DNA of 64,000 bases, from contig JANUWI010000001.1 of NCBI GenBank assembly GCA_025504975.1, positions 1-64,000 of the forward strand, in the 5' to 3' direction. Of this stretch, positions 37,567-45,462 are shown one piece after another (positions within the stretch are counted from its first letter, which is position 1; the number at the start of each line of letters is the position of its first letter). The position numbers were made by a program, and so were the translations under genes. The DNA comes from Plenodomus lindquistii (lineage: Eukaryota; Ascomycota; Dothideomycetes; Pleosporales; Leptosphaeriaceae). The notes beneath the pieces were generated by a model that was not told where the DNA came from, ran no database searches, and worked only from the letters and a program-made list of their open reading frames with translations.

Positions 37567-37777
37567 TGTGAGGGCTCGAACACGGTGATGTGGGTTGACA
37601 GTCGTATTTTACCCCAGAGGTGAGATATTGCGTGGGGAGCTAGTCTCCCACACGCGAGAGCAGGAATATGGTGTTCCTGCTGACTAAGGTGCGCTGGCTA
37701 GATGGGGGCTAGCGCGGGTGAGGCGGGGTAGGCGCCGAACCTCCGACTCTGCAGAGGGCGTGGGTTCGAACCATGAC
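37567..37777 (-). repeat. 3' LTR of Gypsy element
   Basis: Direct repeat of 45247-45457 with no differences seen. In element orientation it runs from GTCATGG to CCCTCACA. It contains an 8-bp palindrome (AGCAGGAA 37659-37666, TTCCTGCT 37674-37681) upstream of the predicted transcript start near 37633, and on the opposite strand boxes resembling a Pol III promoter. Confidence 0.95.
37695..37772 (+). promoter_or_regulatory. Pol III-like A and B boxes in the LTR (antisense)
   Basis: On the + strand TGGCTAGATGG (37695-37705) resembles an A box with an imperfect core, and GTTCGAACC (37764-37772) fits the B box consensus GWTCRANNC. The B box sits in a T-arm-like hairpin (CGTGG, loop, CCATG). The spacing suits a tRNA gene, but no matching acceptor stem follows. 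The same sites are in the 5' LTR at 45375-45385 and 45444-45452. A tRNA-derived stretch is possible; chance is not excluded. Confidence 0.35.
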
Positions 37778-37790
37778 ACTACCCCCCCCT
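37778..37790 (-). promoter_or_regulatory. Polypurine tract
   Basis: Eight consecutive C on the + strand (37782-37789) give AGGGGGGGGTAGT in sense orientation, directly next to the 3' LTR. This is the expected site and composition for plus-strand DNA priming. Confidence 0.75.
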
Positions 37791-38410
37791 GCAAAAAGAG
37801 CAAGTTCCAACGCTCGAACATTAAGTACAGTGGCTGCTGCGTTTCGCGAAAGCTACGCGCAGACTTACAACAACGACAAGTAAACAACGCTCCGTATCTC
37901 GTGATACTTCATATCCCTGGCCGTCGCCCTGTTGCGATTCCATGTAATGTCTCCTTCCAGCCGTCTTCGTGTGTGTCCGTGATGGCGGTGTCGTGGCTCC
38001 CGATGGAGGCTTCCGGAGGAGGAGTTGTAGTTAGTGGGAGGGCCCTAAGCGCAGTAAGTTAATCCCTTCAATAGTTAGCAGGGCTTGACTTAGTGAGTCG
38101 CAGTCATCGTTGTTGCCGACAGGCGCGCAGTACCGTCCCGGCCCTTCAGTCTGCCACGAGTCCCCGAAGGCACAACTCGTGGCTTTCCTTATGGCCGGCG
38201 CAACGGTACCCCCTTTGGTTGCCCGATGATGCTTCTCGCAAGTTTCGCCCCTAAGTCCGAAGGCGAGGGCTAGTTATACTCAGGGTAAGTCGCCTACTAC
38301 GTCAGATAGGTATAGGCCGGCTTTGACTTTGTTGCACGGCTTGCCATGTAACGGTTCGCAACTGGATCCCGGAGCATAAGTCGCGCTGCTACTCCAAACT
38401 TAGTGCCTTC
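37791..38410 (-). other. 3' internal region of Gypsy element
   Basis: About 620 bp between the pol stop and the polypurine tract. A 114-residue frame on the + strand crosses the LTR boundary and shows no domain, so I do not call it. No second gene such as an envelope is visible. Confidence 0.6.
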
Positions 38411-41400
38411 TTATGTCGTGAATAACTTGTGTGCTGTGGGCTTAGTAGGGTGCTGGGCGTGGTATGCTTTCACGAGCTCAGCTGACTCGATCAGGTTCAT
38501 GTAAGGTTCCCATGAGGGGTTGTCATCGCCGAGGGGGTAGTCTGCCCATTGTACTCGGTACTGCAGAAGACCTTTCTTATTGCCGCGTGGGTCCTTCTCT
38601 CGTTTGTTGATTCGGCAATCCAAGATGGCCTCGACGGCGTAGTCCATGTCGTCTTCAACTTCGGGGTCGAACTCCGCTGGGACCTCTTCGTCGCGCGTCT
38701 GCCCGGGCAATGGCTGGTCGTCACACAGGTGTAACAACCATGGATGGAACACGTTGTGGACTCGGTTCATCGTGGGCGGTAGGTCCAATTGGTAAGCCAT
38801 GTTGTTGATGACGCGGGTGATAGTGAATGGGCCACGATTCTTGTAGTCTAACGATGGGCATGGCCTGCGGGTGCGCAGGTTGCGGGTGTTGAGCATAACC
38901 TGGTCGCCTATTTTGAACTCCGGCGATGGTAGCCTAGCATCATTGGCATACTCGGCTTGCTTCGCTTGCGCCCATTCAAGAGACCGTCGAAGCTCTTGTC
39001 GGAGTGCAGTCAGTCTTTCGGCGAAAGCGTCGGCGTTGAGTTGATCGCGACGGGTCGGGGCGTTCGCCGTGGACACTGGCAGCGGGGGCTGCAGACCGTT
39101 GCGGGGGAGGTAGCCCTTGGTGGCTTCAAACGGTGAGATACCGGTGCTAGAGCTAGTGCTTGAGTTTGCTTCAAATTCGGCCATAGGTAAGAACTGAGCC
39201 CAGTTGTCCTGGTCATAGTTGACGTATGCTCTGAGGAACGCTTTGAGGTAGGCGTTCACGATTTCAGTTTGTCCGTCCGTTTCAGGATGATGGGCTGTTG
39301 AAAACTTCGGGTGGGTGCCCAATCGTTGGCATAACCGCCGCCAGAAATGCGACACGAACTGAGATCCGCGGTCGGACACAATTTCTTCAGGATATCCCTC
39401 TTCTCGCCACACGTACTCTACGAACGCCTGAACCAAGGCATCCACGGTGAGGTTGGCCATGGGAATAAACTTTTTCTTCTTGGATAGGCGGTCCACTATG
39501 ACGAGGATGTTGGTGAACGTTTGGCCGTTGTACGTGGATGGTGGTAGGTGGGTAATGAAGTCCATTGATATGCAAGACCAGTACCGCTGTGGGATTGGGA
39601 GGGAGTGTAGGAGGCCGTGCTTGCCTTCACGATATGGCTTGCTTCTCTTGCAAAGGAGACAGTTGCGCACGTATTGGGCTACGTCGGAGGTCATACGTGG
39701 CCAGTAGTACCAGCGTGATACCTTTGAGTACAACTCATGTTTGCCGCTGTGGCCTCCACACGTGGACCGGTGCGCGAGTTCGAGGACTTGTGTTCGCAAT
39801 TGTCCGGCGGGCACGTAGAGCTTGTTATTCACATATAACAAGTCGTCGTGGATAGTGCAGTTGCCAAGCTCAATTCGCAGACGTTCCGGCCCAGCGATTA
39901 GCCTGTGGGGGATTCGTCGGTCGCCGTCCTGCTTGGCTTTGATAATGTCTTGCAGGACTAGGTCGTCCTTGTATCCTGCTTTGATAGCTGCGATAAGGTT
40001 GACTTGGGTGTTGCGCGTGGCGTCTATGTCCGTTGTTTGCAGAGGTTCTTCTGACATTTGATACATTATCTGGGCCAAGTGTACGGCGTCATGTCGATAG
40101 GACTTGTCCCTCTCATTCGCCAAGTGGATGGCGTGGCGGGTGCTGTCAGGCAGGGCGAAGCTTAGTGATGCGATTCGTAGCTCTGGATCCACATTGCTTG
40201 GCTTTAGCACTGTTTGTACTTGGTGTTGGCGACGTTCGTCGTTAACCGTTTCGGGTAGATCTCCCGGGCGGCGAGTGAGGGCATCAGGTTTGGTACCTTG
40301 TTTGCCTGGTCGGTAGGTGATCTGGAAGTTAAACTCTGAGAGGAATTCTGCCCATCGTGCTTGCCTCCGATTTAGCCTCTTGGTCTGCATGAACCACTGA
40401 AGGGCCTGGTGATCAGAGAGGACTTTGATGGGATCATTGGTTCCTGAGAGTTCAAACCTCCATTCCTCGAAGGCTTTCACGATGGCCAGCAGTTCCTTGT
40501 CATAAATCTCATAGTTGCATTCTGCCGGTGTCATTTTGTGTGACAGGAAGGCCACGGGACGAAGTACGCCGTTGGCATCTTTCTGCGACATGACAGCCGC
40601 AGTGACGAAGTCGGACGAGTCGGTTTCCAACCAGGTTTCGAGGTCTGGGTCAAAGTGTGTGAGGACTCCTGCAGTGCGGAACGCGTCTTTGAGTCGCTCG
40701 AAAGCTTTGACTGCTGCCCCCCCAGATTCCAAAGGGAATTGATGACGTTGGTCATTGCCATCTCCGTCCTTCCTGGTGAGGGCGGTGAGGGCTTTGGCAA
40801 TGTGTGAGAAGCCCTTAATGAATCTCCTGTAAAAGTTGGCGAAGCCGAGGAAGGCTTGTACATCTTTCACGTTGCGCGGGGTTTGCCAGTCCAGGACTGT
40901 CTGAACTTTCCTCGGATCCATTTCAATGCCGTCAGTCGTGAGGATGAGGCCAAGATACCTGACGCGTTTGGTCTTAAATTGGCACTTGGTAGGGTCTAGA
41001 AACATGCCTGCCCCTCGTAGCTTGCGGAGGACCTTGAGAACGTGTTCTTGATGTGCATTTTCATCGTCCTTGCAGGTGTAGATGAGAACATCATCTAGAT
41101 ATGCGGTGCAGAAGTCGTCCAAGTACTCCCGAAGCGTTTCGTTGATAAACGTTTGGAAGGTGCCCGGGGCATTGCACATGCCGAATGGCATCACTAGGTA
41201 CTCGTACAGACCGTATCTCGTGAGGAAAGCGCTTTTCTCTTCGTGCCCAGGTTTGATGCGGACGGTGTTGAATGCAGCCACAACGTCGACAATACTCATC
41301 CACCGTACCTTCGCCATACGACCAAGGGTCTCCTTGATGGCTGGGGGAGCGTTCCTGTTCTTCTTGGTGATGTTGTTCAAGGCCCTGTAGTCCACACAGA

Positions 41401-42514
41401 TTCGCAGTCCGCCACCTGGCTTCTTGACTACGAGGACAGGAGCTGCGTATGGCGACGTACTGGGTCGAATGAAGCCTCTGCCAATCATGTCGTCAATGTA
41501 GGCCTTCACCGCTTCTGTCTCAGTGCGGGTGAGGCCGTATATGTGTGGCTTGGAGACTTCACCCGGTGTTGTCTCGATGGCGTGGTCGACTCCCGGTCGG
41601 TGTGGCGGGAGCTCACCGGCCAGCTTGGGGTTGAAAATGCCGGGCACGGCTTTGTATACCCAGTCCGGCACCATCTCGCGGATTTCTTCTTCTGTCAACG
41701 GCGGACGCTCCAGCTTTGACATGTATTGCTCGAAGTCGTCTTGGGTGACGGCCGCGCAGTGGGCCTGTTGGCGGAACACTTCGAACGGTCGTTTGGATGG
41801 GTCGGGTGGTCGTTTCAGCTTGTCCCACTCGTGAGGCTCGATCCACACCGCGTCGCTTGGTTGCTTGACGCACGACAGGTAGGCCACATGTGCACTGATC
41901 ATAGACACTTGCCCAACTGCCGTGAGCAGTCTTGTCTCGCTGTCTGGCGGACTGTGATCATCGTAGACGGTGTCTGGCGTGCTTCGTTGGAGACACCTGG
42001 CTATGCAGTGGTTGGAGCCGAAATGAAGGGAGCGTCTCTTTCCAAACCCTAGAGTAGGCTGATGTTCGTCGAACCATGTCATGCCTAGGATGATAGAATA
42101 ACCTCCCAGTGGTGTCAGGTAACAGAGCACGTCGCTGATGTGGTCACCATGTTTGATTCGCACATTTGCAGCTTCAGTGATTGTGTCGGCTACTTCGCCA
42201 TCGGCTAGACGTAGGGTGAAGGGCGTGGACAGCTTCATAATCGGGAAGCGGCTTTTGTGAGCCCAGTCTGTGTCACTGAAGCAAGTGCTGGCACCGGTGT
42301 CCGCCAAGGTGGGGGCTTTCTTCCACCCAGCGTCGGTCTTGACATGAGAGTCGAATCGTAATTGTCGTGTTGGGTCTAGTTTTCCTTTGTCATAGTCTTG
42401 AAGGGCCGCTGCGGACAGATAGTGAGCCTCTAGAGCAGGCGGTCCTGGGGCGATCGTCATTGCGGCAGCGTGGAGTCGTTTATGATGAGCGACGACTCGG
42501 CGAGTTGCTTTCAA
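38411..42514 (-). CDS. pol: Gypsy Pol polyprotein: PR-RT-RNaseH-IN-chromodomain
   Basis: 1367 residues counted from a TTG at 42514. The frame is open further upstream to about 42654 and overlaps the end of gag in the -1 frame, so it is probably made as a Gag-Pol fusion. Domains in order: aspartic protease with ADTGAS at 71-76; reverse transcriptase with Asp410 (SIVDVVAAF) and YLDD at 472-475; RNase H with Asp632, Glu674, Asp701 and Asp744; integrase zinc-binding His914/His922/Cys952/Cys955; integrase core Asp985, Asp1048, Glu1084; chromodomain about 1291-1352 with aromatic residues Tyr1292 and Trp1323. All catalytic residues are present with no internal stop. The order RT-RH-IN and the terminal chromodomain identify a Ty3/Gypsy chromovirus. 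Chromodomains of this kind can steer integration to heterochromatin, which agrees with its position in an AT-rich block. Confidence 0.95.
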   Translation of the reverse strand: MKATRRVVAHHKRLHAAAMTIAPGPPALEAHYLSAAALQDYDKGKLDPTRQLRFDSHVKTDAGWKKAPTLADTGASTCFSDTDWAHKSRFPIMKLSTPFTLRLADGEVADTITEAANVRIKHGDHISDVLCYLTPLGGYSIILGMTWFDEHQPTLGFGKRRSLHFGSNHCIARCLQRSTPDTVYDDHSPPDSETRLLTAVGQVSMISAHVAYLSCVKQPSDAVWIEPHEWDKLKRPPDPSKRPFEVFRQQAHCAAVTQDDFEQYMSKLERPPLTEEEIREMVPDWVYKAVPGIFNPKLAGELPPHRPGVDHAIETTPGEVSKPHIYGLTRTETEAVKAYIDDMIGRGFIRPSTSPYAAPVLVVKKPGGGLRICVDYRALNNITKKNRNAPPAIKETLGRMAKVRWMSIVDVVAAFNTVRIKPGHEEKSAFLTRYGLYEYLVMPFGMCNAPGTFQTFINETLREYLDDFCTAYLDDVLIYTCKDDENAHQEHVLKVLRKLRGAGMFLDPTKCQFKTKRVRYLGLILTTDGIEMDPRKVQTVLDWQTPRNVKDVQAFLGFANFYRRFIKGFSHIAKALTALTRKDGDGNDQRHQFPLESGGAAVKAFERLKDAFRTAGVLTHFDPDLETWLETDSSDFVTAAVMSQKDANGVLRPVAFLSHKMTPAECNYEIYDKELLAIVKAFEEWRFELSGTNDPIKVLSDHQALQWFMQTKRLNRRQARWAEFLSEFNFQITYRPGKQGTKPDALTRRPGDLPETVNDERRQHQVQTVLKPSNVDPELRIASLSFALPDSTRHAIHLANERDKSYRHDAVHLAQIMYQMSEEPLQTTDIDATRNTQVNLIAAIKAGYKDDLVLQDIIKAKQDGDRRIPHRLIAGPERLRIELGNCTIHDDLLYVNNKLYVPAGQLRTQVLELAHRSTCGGHSGKHELYSKVSRWYYWPRMTSDVAQYVRNCLLCKRSKPYREGKHGLLHSLPIPQRYWSCISMDFITHLPPSTYNGQTFTNILVIVDRLSKKKKFIPMANLTVDALVQAFVEYVWREEGYPEEIVSDRGSQFVSHFWRRLCQRLGTHPKFSTAHHPETDGQTEIVNAYLKAFLRAYVNYDQDNWAQFLPMAEFEANSSTSSSTGISPFEATKGYLPRNGLQPPLPVSTANAPTRRDQLNADAFAERLTALRQELRRSLEWAQAKQAEYANDARLPSPEFKIGDQVMLNTRNLRTRRPCPSLDYKNRGPFTITRVINNMAYQLDLPPTMNRVHNVFHPWLLHLCDDQPLPGQTRDEEVPAEFDPEVEDDMDYAVEAILDCRINKREKDPRGNKKGLLQYRVQWADYPLGDDNPSWEPYMNLIESAELVKAYHAQHPTKPTAHKLFTT

Positions 42515-42558
42515 TGATGTACGCCATTCGTGCTCCTGGTCGCGATTTTGGACAGGAG

Positions 42559-44808
42559 CTAGTGAAAATGTGAGTCGTCCGAGGGGTCCAGCAGATCGAG
42601 GTCGATGTCGTCTTCCGTCTCGCTGCCGTCTTCGCTGAACGACTGATTGTCTTCATCGTCTTCGCCGTTGTCCTCAGTGGTGATGGCGGCAAGACGAAGG
42701 GCTGCAGCGGCCAGCGAGAGCTTGCTCTTGCACTTGTCCCACGATAGTATGCGGCAGCCGGTGTTGTCCCGGGCTTGATGACCGGGTTCGGCGCAACGCC
42801 AGCAGACGCGCTTCTTGTTCATTGCTTCACGTTGCTCCTGAGTGCGCTGCACTTGGTTGGTCGCTTGAGGTTGTTGCTGTGTTCGGCGGAAAGAGGAGGT
42901 GCGTCGCTCGGGCGACGCGTGTCGTCCTCGAGGAGCTGCCTTTTCCTTAGGCCGGCCCATGTTGATCTGTCTCTGCATAAGGTCGGCCTTGCGAGCGGCG
43001 TCCATGAACAGAGTCAATGCGTTGGGCATGTTGTCATCAAAGCCGATGGACGCATCCTTCGCTAGGCCCGGCCTCATGTTCTGTCGCGCGTAACCAACCA
43101 TTGCAGCTTCAGGCAGCTTGCAGCGACGAATGATGGGGACGAACATTCCGCGCCATTCTGCGAAGGATTGGTTTCCCATTCTCAGGCTTCCATCTTGTAG
43201 CTTGGCTTGGGCATCTGCGACGCGTTCGTACGATGAACGACTGAAGTATTGGTCGAGTGTGTCGAGAAGATCGTAAATGTTGCGGAAAGCCATGTCGTCG
43301 ATGAGCTCCCAAGCCTGACCGTTGATACGTGACTCTAGGTACGGGAGTTGTTTGTCGTCGGGCAAGGTTTCGCATTTCGTGACGATCAACTTTCTCCACT
43401 TGTCATAGGACTTCTTAGGGTCCTCCCCAGTCCAGATGTCTACATCGGGCAGCTTGAAGTGCACCCCAGTAGCGGTGATCACCGTTGTGTTTCCCGCAGG
43501 CGTGGTGTACCTTACGTCCTCGGGGTTGTAGTTATGGCTCGGCGGCCGGCCCTCCGTGGTCTGTCGCACGTCAGGCGAAGGGGGGCCGTAGGGATTATCG
43601 TCGAGCCCGTCGCGTCGGACTCGTCTAGGCGGGCCGGGAGGATGATTGCCATATGGGTTGTTAGGTCCGCCAGCGTAAGGGTTGTTAGGATGACCCGGCC
43701 TTGGTTGGTGCTGAAGGATGGAGGTGTATGGCCTGAAACCGGGCTGAGTGCGGTTAATTACAGCGACTAAAGAGTTGACTTCCTTGCGCTCCTTTTCCAA
43801 GTTGATGTTCGCTTGGTCAAGCTTTGTGGCTAAGTCTTCAGAGGCGGCAGCGAACTGCTTTGACTTCTCTTGCTCAGCTAGGCTACTCTGGTAGTAGCGG
43901 TCGGCTTCTTCCTTTTCCCAAGCTAAGTCTCCCTCAAGGTCCTTGTGCTTAGGGTCCTGGCATTTAGGGCCAGATTTCAACACGGCCACTTGATCCTTCA
44001 GTCGGTCGATGACGTCTTCAGCATCATAGAGTTTGGATTGTAGTTCCATGAAAGCTGGCTCTTCGTTGGTAGGCAGTCGCTTCCTAGACTTCTCGCTCAA
44101 GCGCTCATAACGGGCTTTGAGGTTGGCATATTCGAGGTGGTCGACGGTGCTGCCTGCGGACGCGCGGGCGACGTCCACGGCAAGGACGCATTCGCGCAGG
44201 GAGGCCATCATTTGGATCATGTCCCGGCGGATCCAATGTGGGTAATCTTCAACAACTTTCAACATTTTGTCGTCCGTCGTAATCGTGTGCGTCACGGTTG
44301 TGGGGTTGTCCTCCGAAGGGGATTCTTGGCCTAACCGGAGTACGCGTTCTCCATTTTGTTCGAACACCTCAATGAAGTCAAGGTTCTCATACGTGAGACG
44401 TACGTGTAAGGGTTCGGACTCTTTCAGACACTCTATTCGCATGTCGCCGATATTGTAGTCGTGGATGCTGTCTGAGTCATGGGTCGCGTGCTCTGGGATC
44501 GTGGGCTCGAGCTCTTCGTCGGAGCTGCGAATCTCTTCTGTATTCGGAAGTGTTGGGTAACCGAAAGTGCTACGCCTGCCGGGCTCGGATCGGCGAACGA
44601 CGGGCACGGGTTGGCTACCAGCTTGGAATGTGGATTGGGTTTGGGGTTCGGCGACGTCGCCTAGACCCCGGAAGAAGGTGCCTGTGGACATTGAGGGACC
44701 TTCGAGCAGGCCAGCGCGTCTGCGTGAGTGGCGTGGGGACGGTACGCCTACAACGGGAGACTGCGGGCGCAGGGGTATGTGTGTTTTCTTAGTGGTTTCT
44801 TGAACCAT
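42559..44808 (-). CDS. gag: Gypsy Gag structural protein
   Basis: 749 residues from ATG 44808 (context TACCATGG). The N-terminal third is acidic and Pro/Ser-rich, and a Lys/Glu-rich segment around 255-345 is a likely coiled coil. A Pro/Gly/Asn-rich linker follows. The capsid-like retrotransposon gag domain begins about residue 450 (LPDVDIWTGEDPKKSYDKW) and extends to about 630. A zinc knuckle (CWRCAEPGHQARDNTGC) lies near 680, with CX2CX4HX7C spacing instead of the usual CX2CX4HX4C. The end is strongly acidic. Gag forms the virus-like particle and packages element RNA. It is long for a chromoviral Gag because of its N-terminal extension. The stop codon lies 44 bp before the listed pol start. 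Confidence 0.9.
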   Translation of the reverse strand: MVQETTKKTHIPLRPQSPVVGVPSPRHSRRRAGLLEGPSMSTGTFFRGLGDVAEPQTQSTFQAGSQPVPVVRRSEPGRRSTFGYPTLPNTEEIRSSDEELEPTIPEHATHDSDSIHDYNIGDMRIECLKESEPLHVRLTYENLDFIEVFEQNGERVLRLGQESPSEDNPTTVTHTITTDDKMLKVVEDYPHWIRRDMIQMMASLRECVLAVDVARASAGSTVDHLEYANLKARYERLSEKSRKRLPTNEEPAFMELQSKLYDAEDVIDRLKDQVAVLKSGPKCQDPKHKDLEGDLAWEKEEADRYYQSSLAEQEKSKQFAAASEDLATKLDQANINLEKERKEVNSLVAVINRTQPGFRPYTSILQHQPRPGHPNNPYAGGPNNPYGNHPPGPPRRVRRDGLDDNPYGPPSPDVRQTTEGRPPSHNYNPEDVRYTTPAGNTTVITATGVHFKLPDVDIWTGEDPKKSYDKWRKLIVTKCETLPDDKQLPYLESRINGQAWELIDDMAFRNIYDLLDTLDQYFSRSSYERVADAQAKLQDGSLRMGNQSFAEWRGMFVPIIRRCKLPEAAMVGYARQNMRPGLAKDASIGFDDNMPNALTLFMDAARKADLMQRQINMGRPKEKAAPRGRHASPERRTSSFRRTQQQPQATNQVQRTQEQREAMNKKRVCWRCAEPGHQARDNTGCRILSWDKCKSKLSLAAAALRLAAITTEDNGEDDEDNQSFSEDGSETEDDIDLDLLDPSDDSHFH

Positions 44809-45235
44809 GGTAGACTAATGCGTCAGGCGGCTAGGGCACAGTTGGGACACTCTGTGCTTGTAGCCTTGCTCGTCGTGTAGCGGTGAGCCGGACCTTCTTC
44901 TGCAAAGCTGTTTGTCGTTTTTTGAATGATCAGAAAGTTTGATCACCAGCGCAGGCATCCAGCGCAACCAACTTGATCACCGTATGTCACACCCCAGGCC
45001 ACACGCAGACGAGTTCCACTCCGCAGTCGTAGTAACAGAGCCTCGCCGTGTGTGCGGTAGGAGAAGGCGTGATAGGTGGAATCAACCGAAGGATCGCACA
45101 CCCTGCGGGTCGTGGCGCGGCACCACGGCTGTTGCGGCGGTACCACGGTCGCGCACCCCGGGTCGATCTTACGCTTGTCGCGCTTTCGGTGCAGGCTCCT
45201 CTACTTCCTGCAGCTAGTCCTGGGTATCGGGTTTG
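44809..45235 (-). other. Gypsy 5' leader
   Basis: About 430 bp between the primer-binding site and gag. It is GC-rich with only short overlapping frames and no supported gene. It probably contains the packaging signal, but nothing specific can be identified. Confidence 0.6.
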
Positions 45236-45246
45236 ACGCAATATAG
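45236..45246 (-). promoter_or_regulatory. Primer-binding site, probably self-priming
   Basis: Next to the 5' LTR the sense strand reads CTATATTGCGT. No TGG start fits a tRNA 3' end. Instead ATATTGCGT is exactly complementary to ACGCAATAT in the LTR (sense strand, + coordinates 45305-45313). This matches the Tf1/sushi mechanism, in which the first bases of the element's own RNA fold back, are cut and prime cDNA synthesis. It predicts a transcript start near 45313. Confidence 0.65.
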
Positions 45247-45457
45247 TGTGAGGGCTCGAACACGGTGATGTGGGTTGACAGTCGTATTTTACCCCAGAGG
45301 TGAGATATTGCGTGGGGAGCTAGTCTCCCACACGCGAGAGCAGGAATATGGTGTTCCTGCTGACTAAGGTGCGCTGGCTAGATGGGGGCTAGCGCGGGTG
45401 AGGCGGGGTAGGCGCCGAACCTCCGACTCTGCAGAGGGCGTGGGTTCGAACCATGAC
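45247..45457 (-). repeat. 5' LTR of Gypsy element
   Basis: Apparently identical to 37567-37777, followed by the CTGCA duplication at 45458-45462. Identity of the two LTRs points to a recent insertion. Confidence 0.95.
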
Positions 45458-45462
45458 CTGCA

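Larger units (their letters stand above)
37566..45457 (-). mobile_element. Ty3/Gypsy chromovirus LTR retrotransposon, intact
   Basis: A complete 7.9-kb element on the - strand: 5' LTR 45247-45457, primer-binding site next to it, leader, gag (44808-42559), pol (42514-38411), 3' region, polypurine tract and 3' LTR 37567-37777. The LTRs look identical over 211 bp and a CTGCA duplication flanks the element (37561-37565 and 45458-45462). Pol ends in a chromodomain, so it belongs to the chromoviruses. Both long ORFs are open and the DNA has normal GC content, unlike the RIP-mutated AT-rich DNA on both sides. The insertion is therefore recent and later than the mutation of its surroundings. Confidence 0.95.

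Noticed and set aside
37688..37778. A genuine tRNA gene
   Set aside because: The B box and a T-arm are plausible, but no acceptor stem pairing and no clean anticodon arm are found. It is kept only as a low-confidence regulatory feature.
37718..38062. 114-residue frame on the + strand crossing the Gypsy LTR boundary
   Set aside because: It starts inside the LTR antisense to the element, has no domain, and its LTR part recurs in the other LTR.
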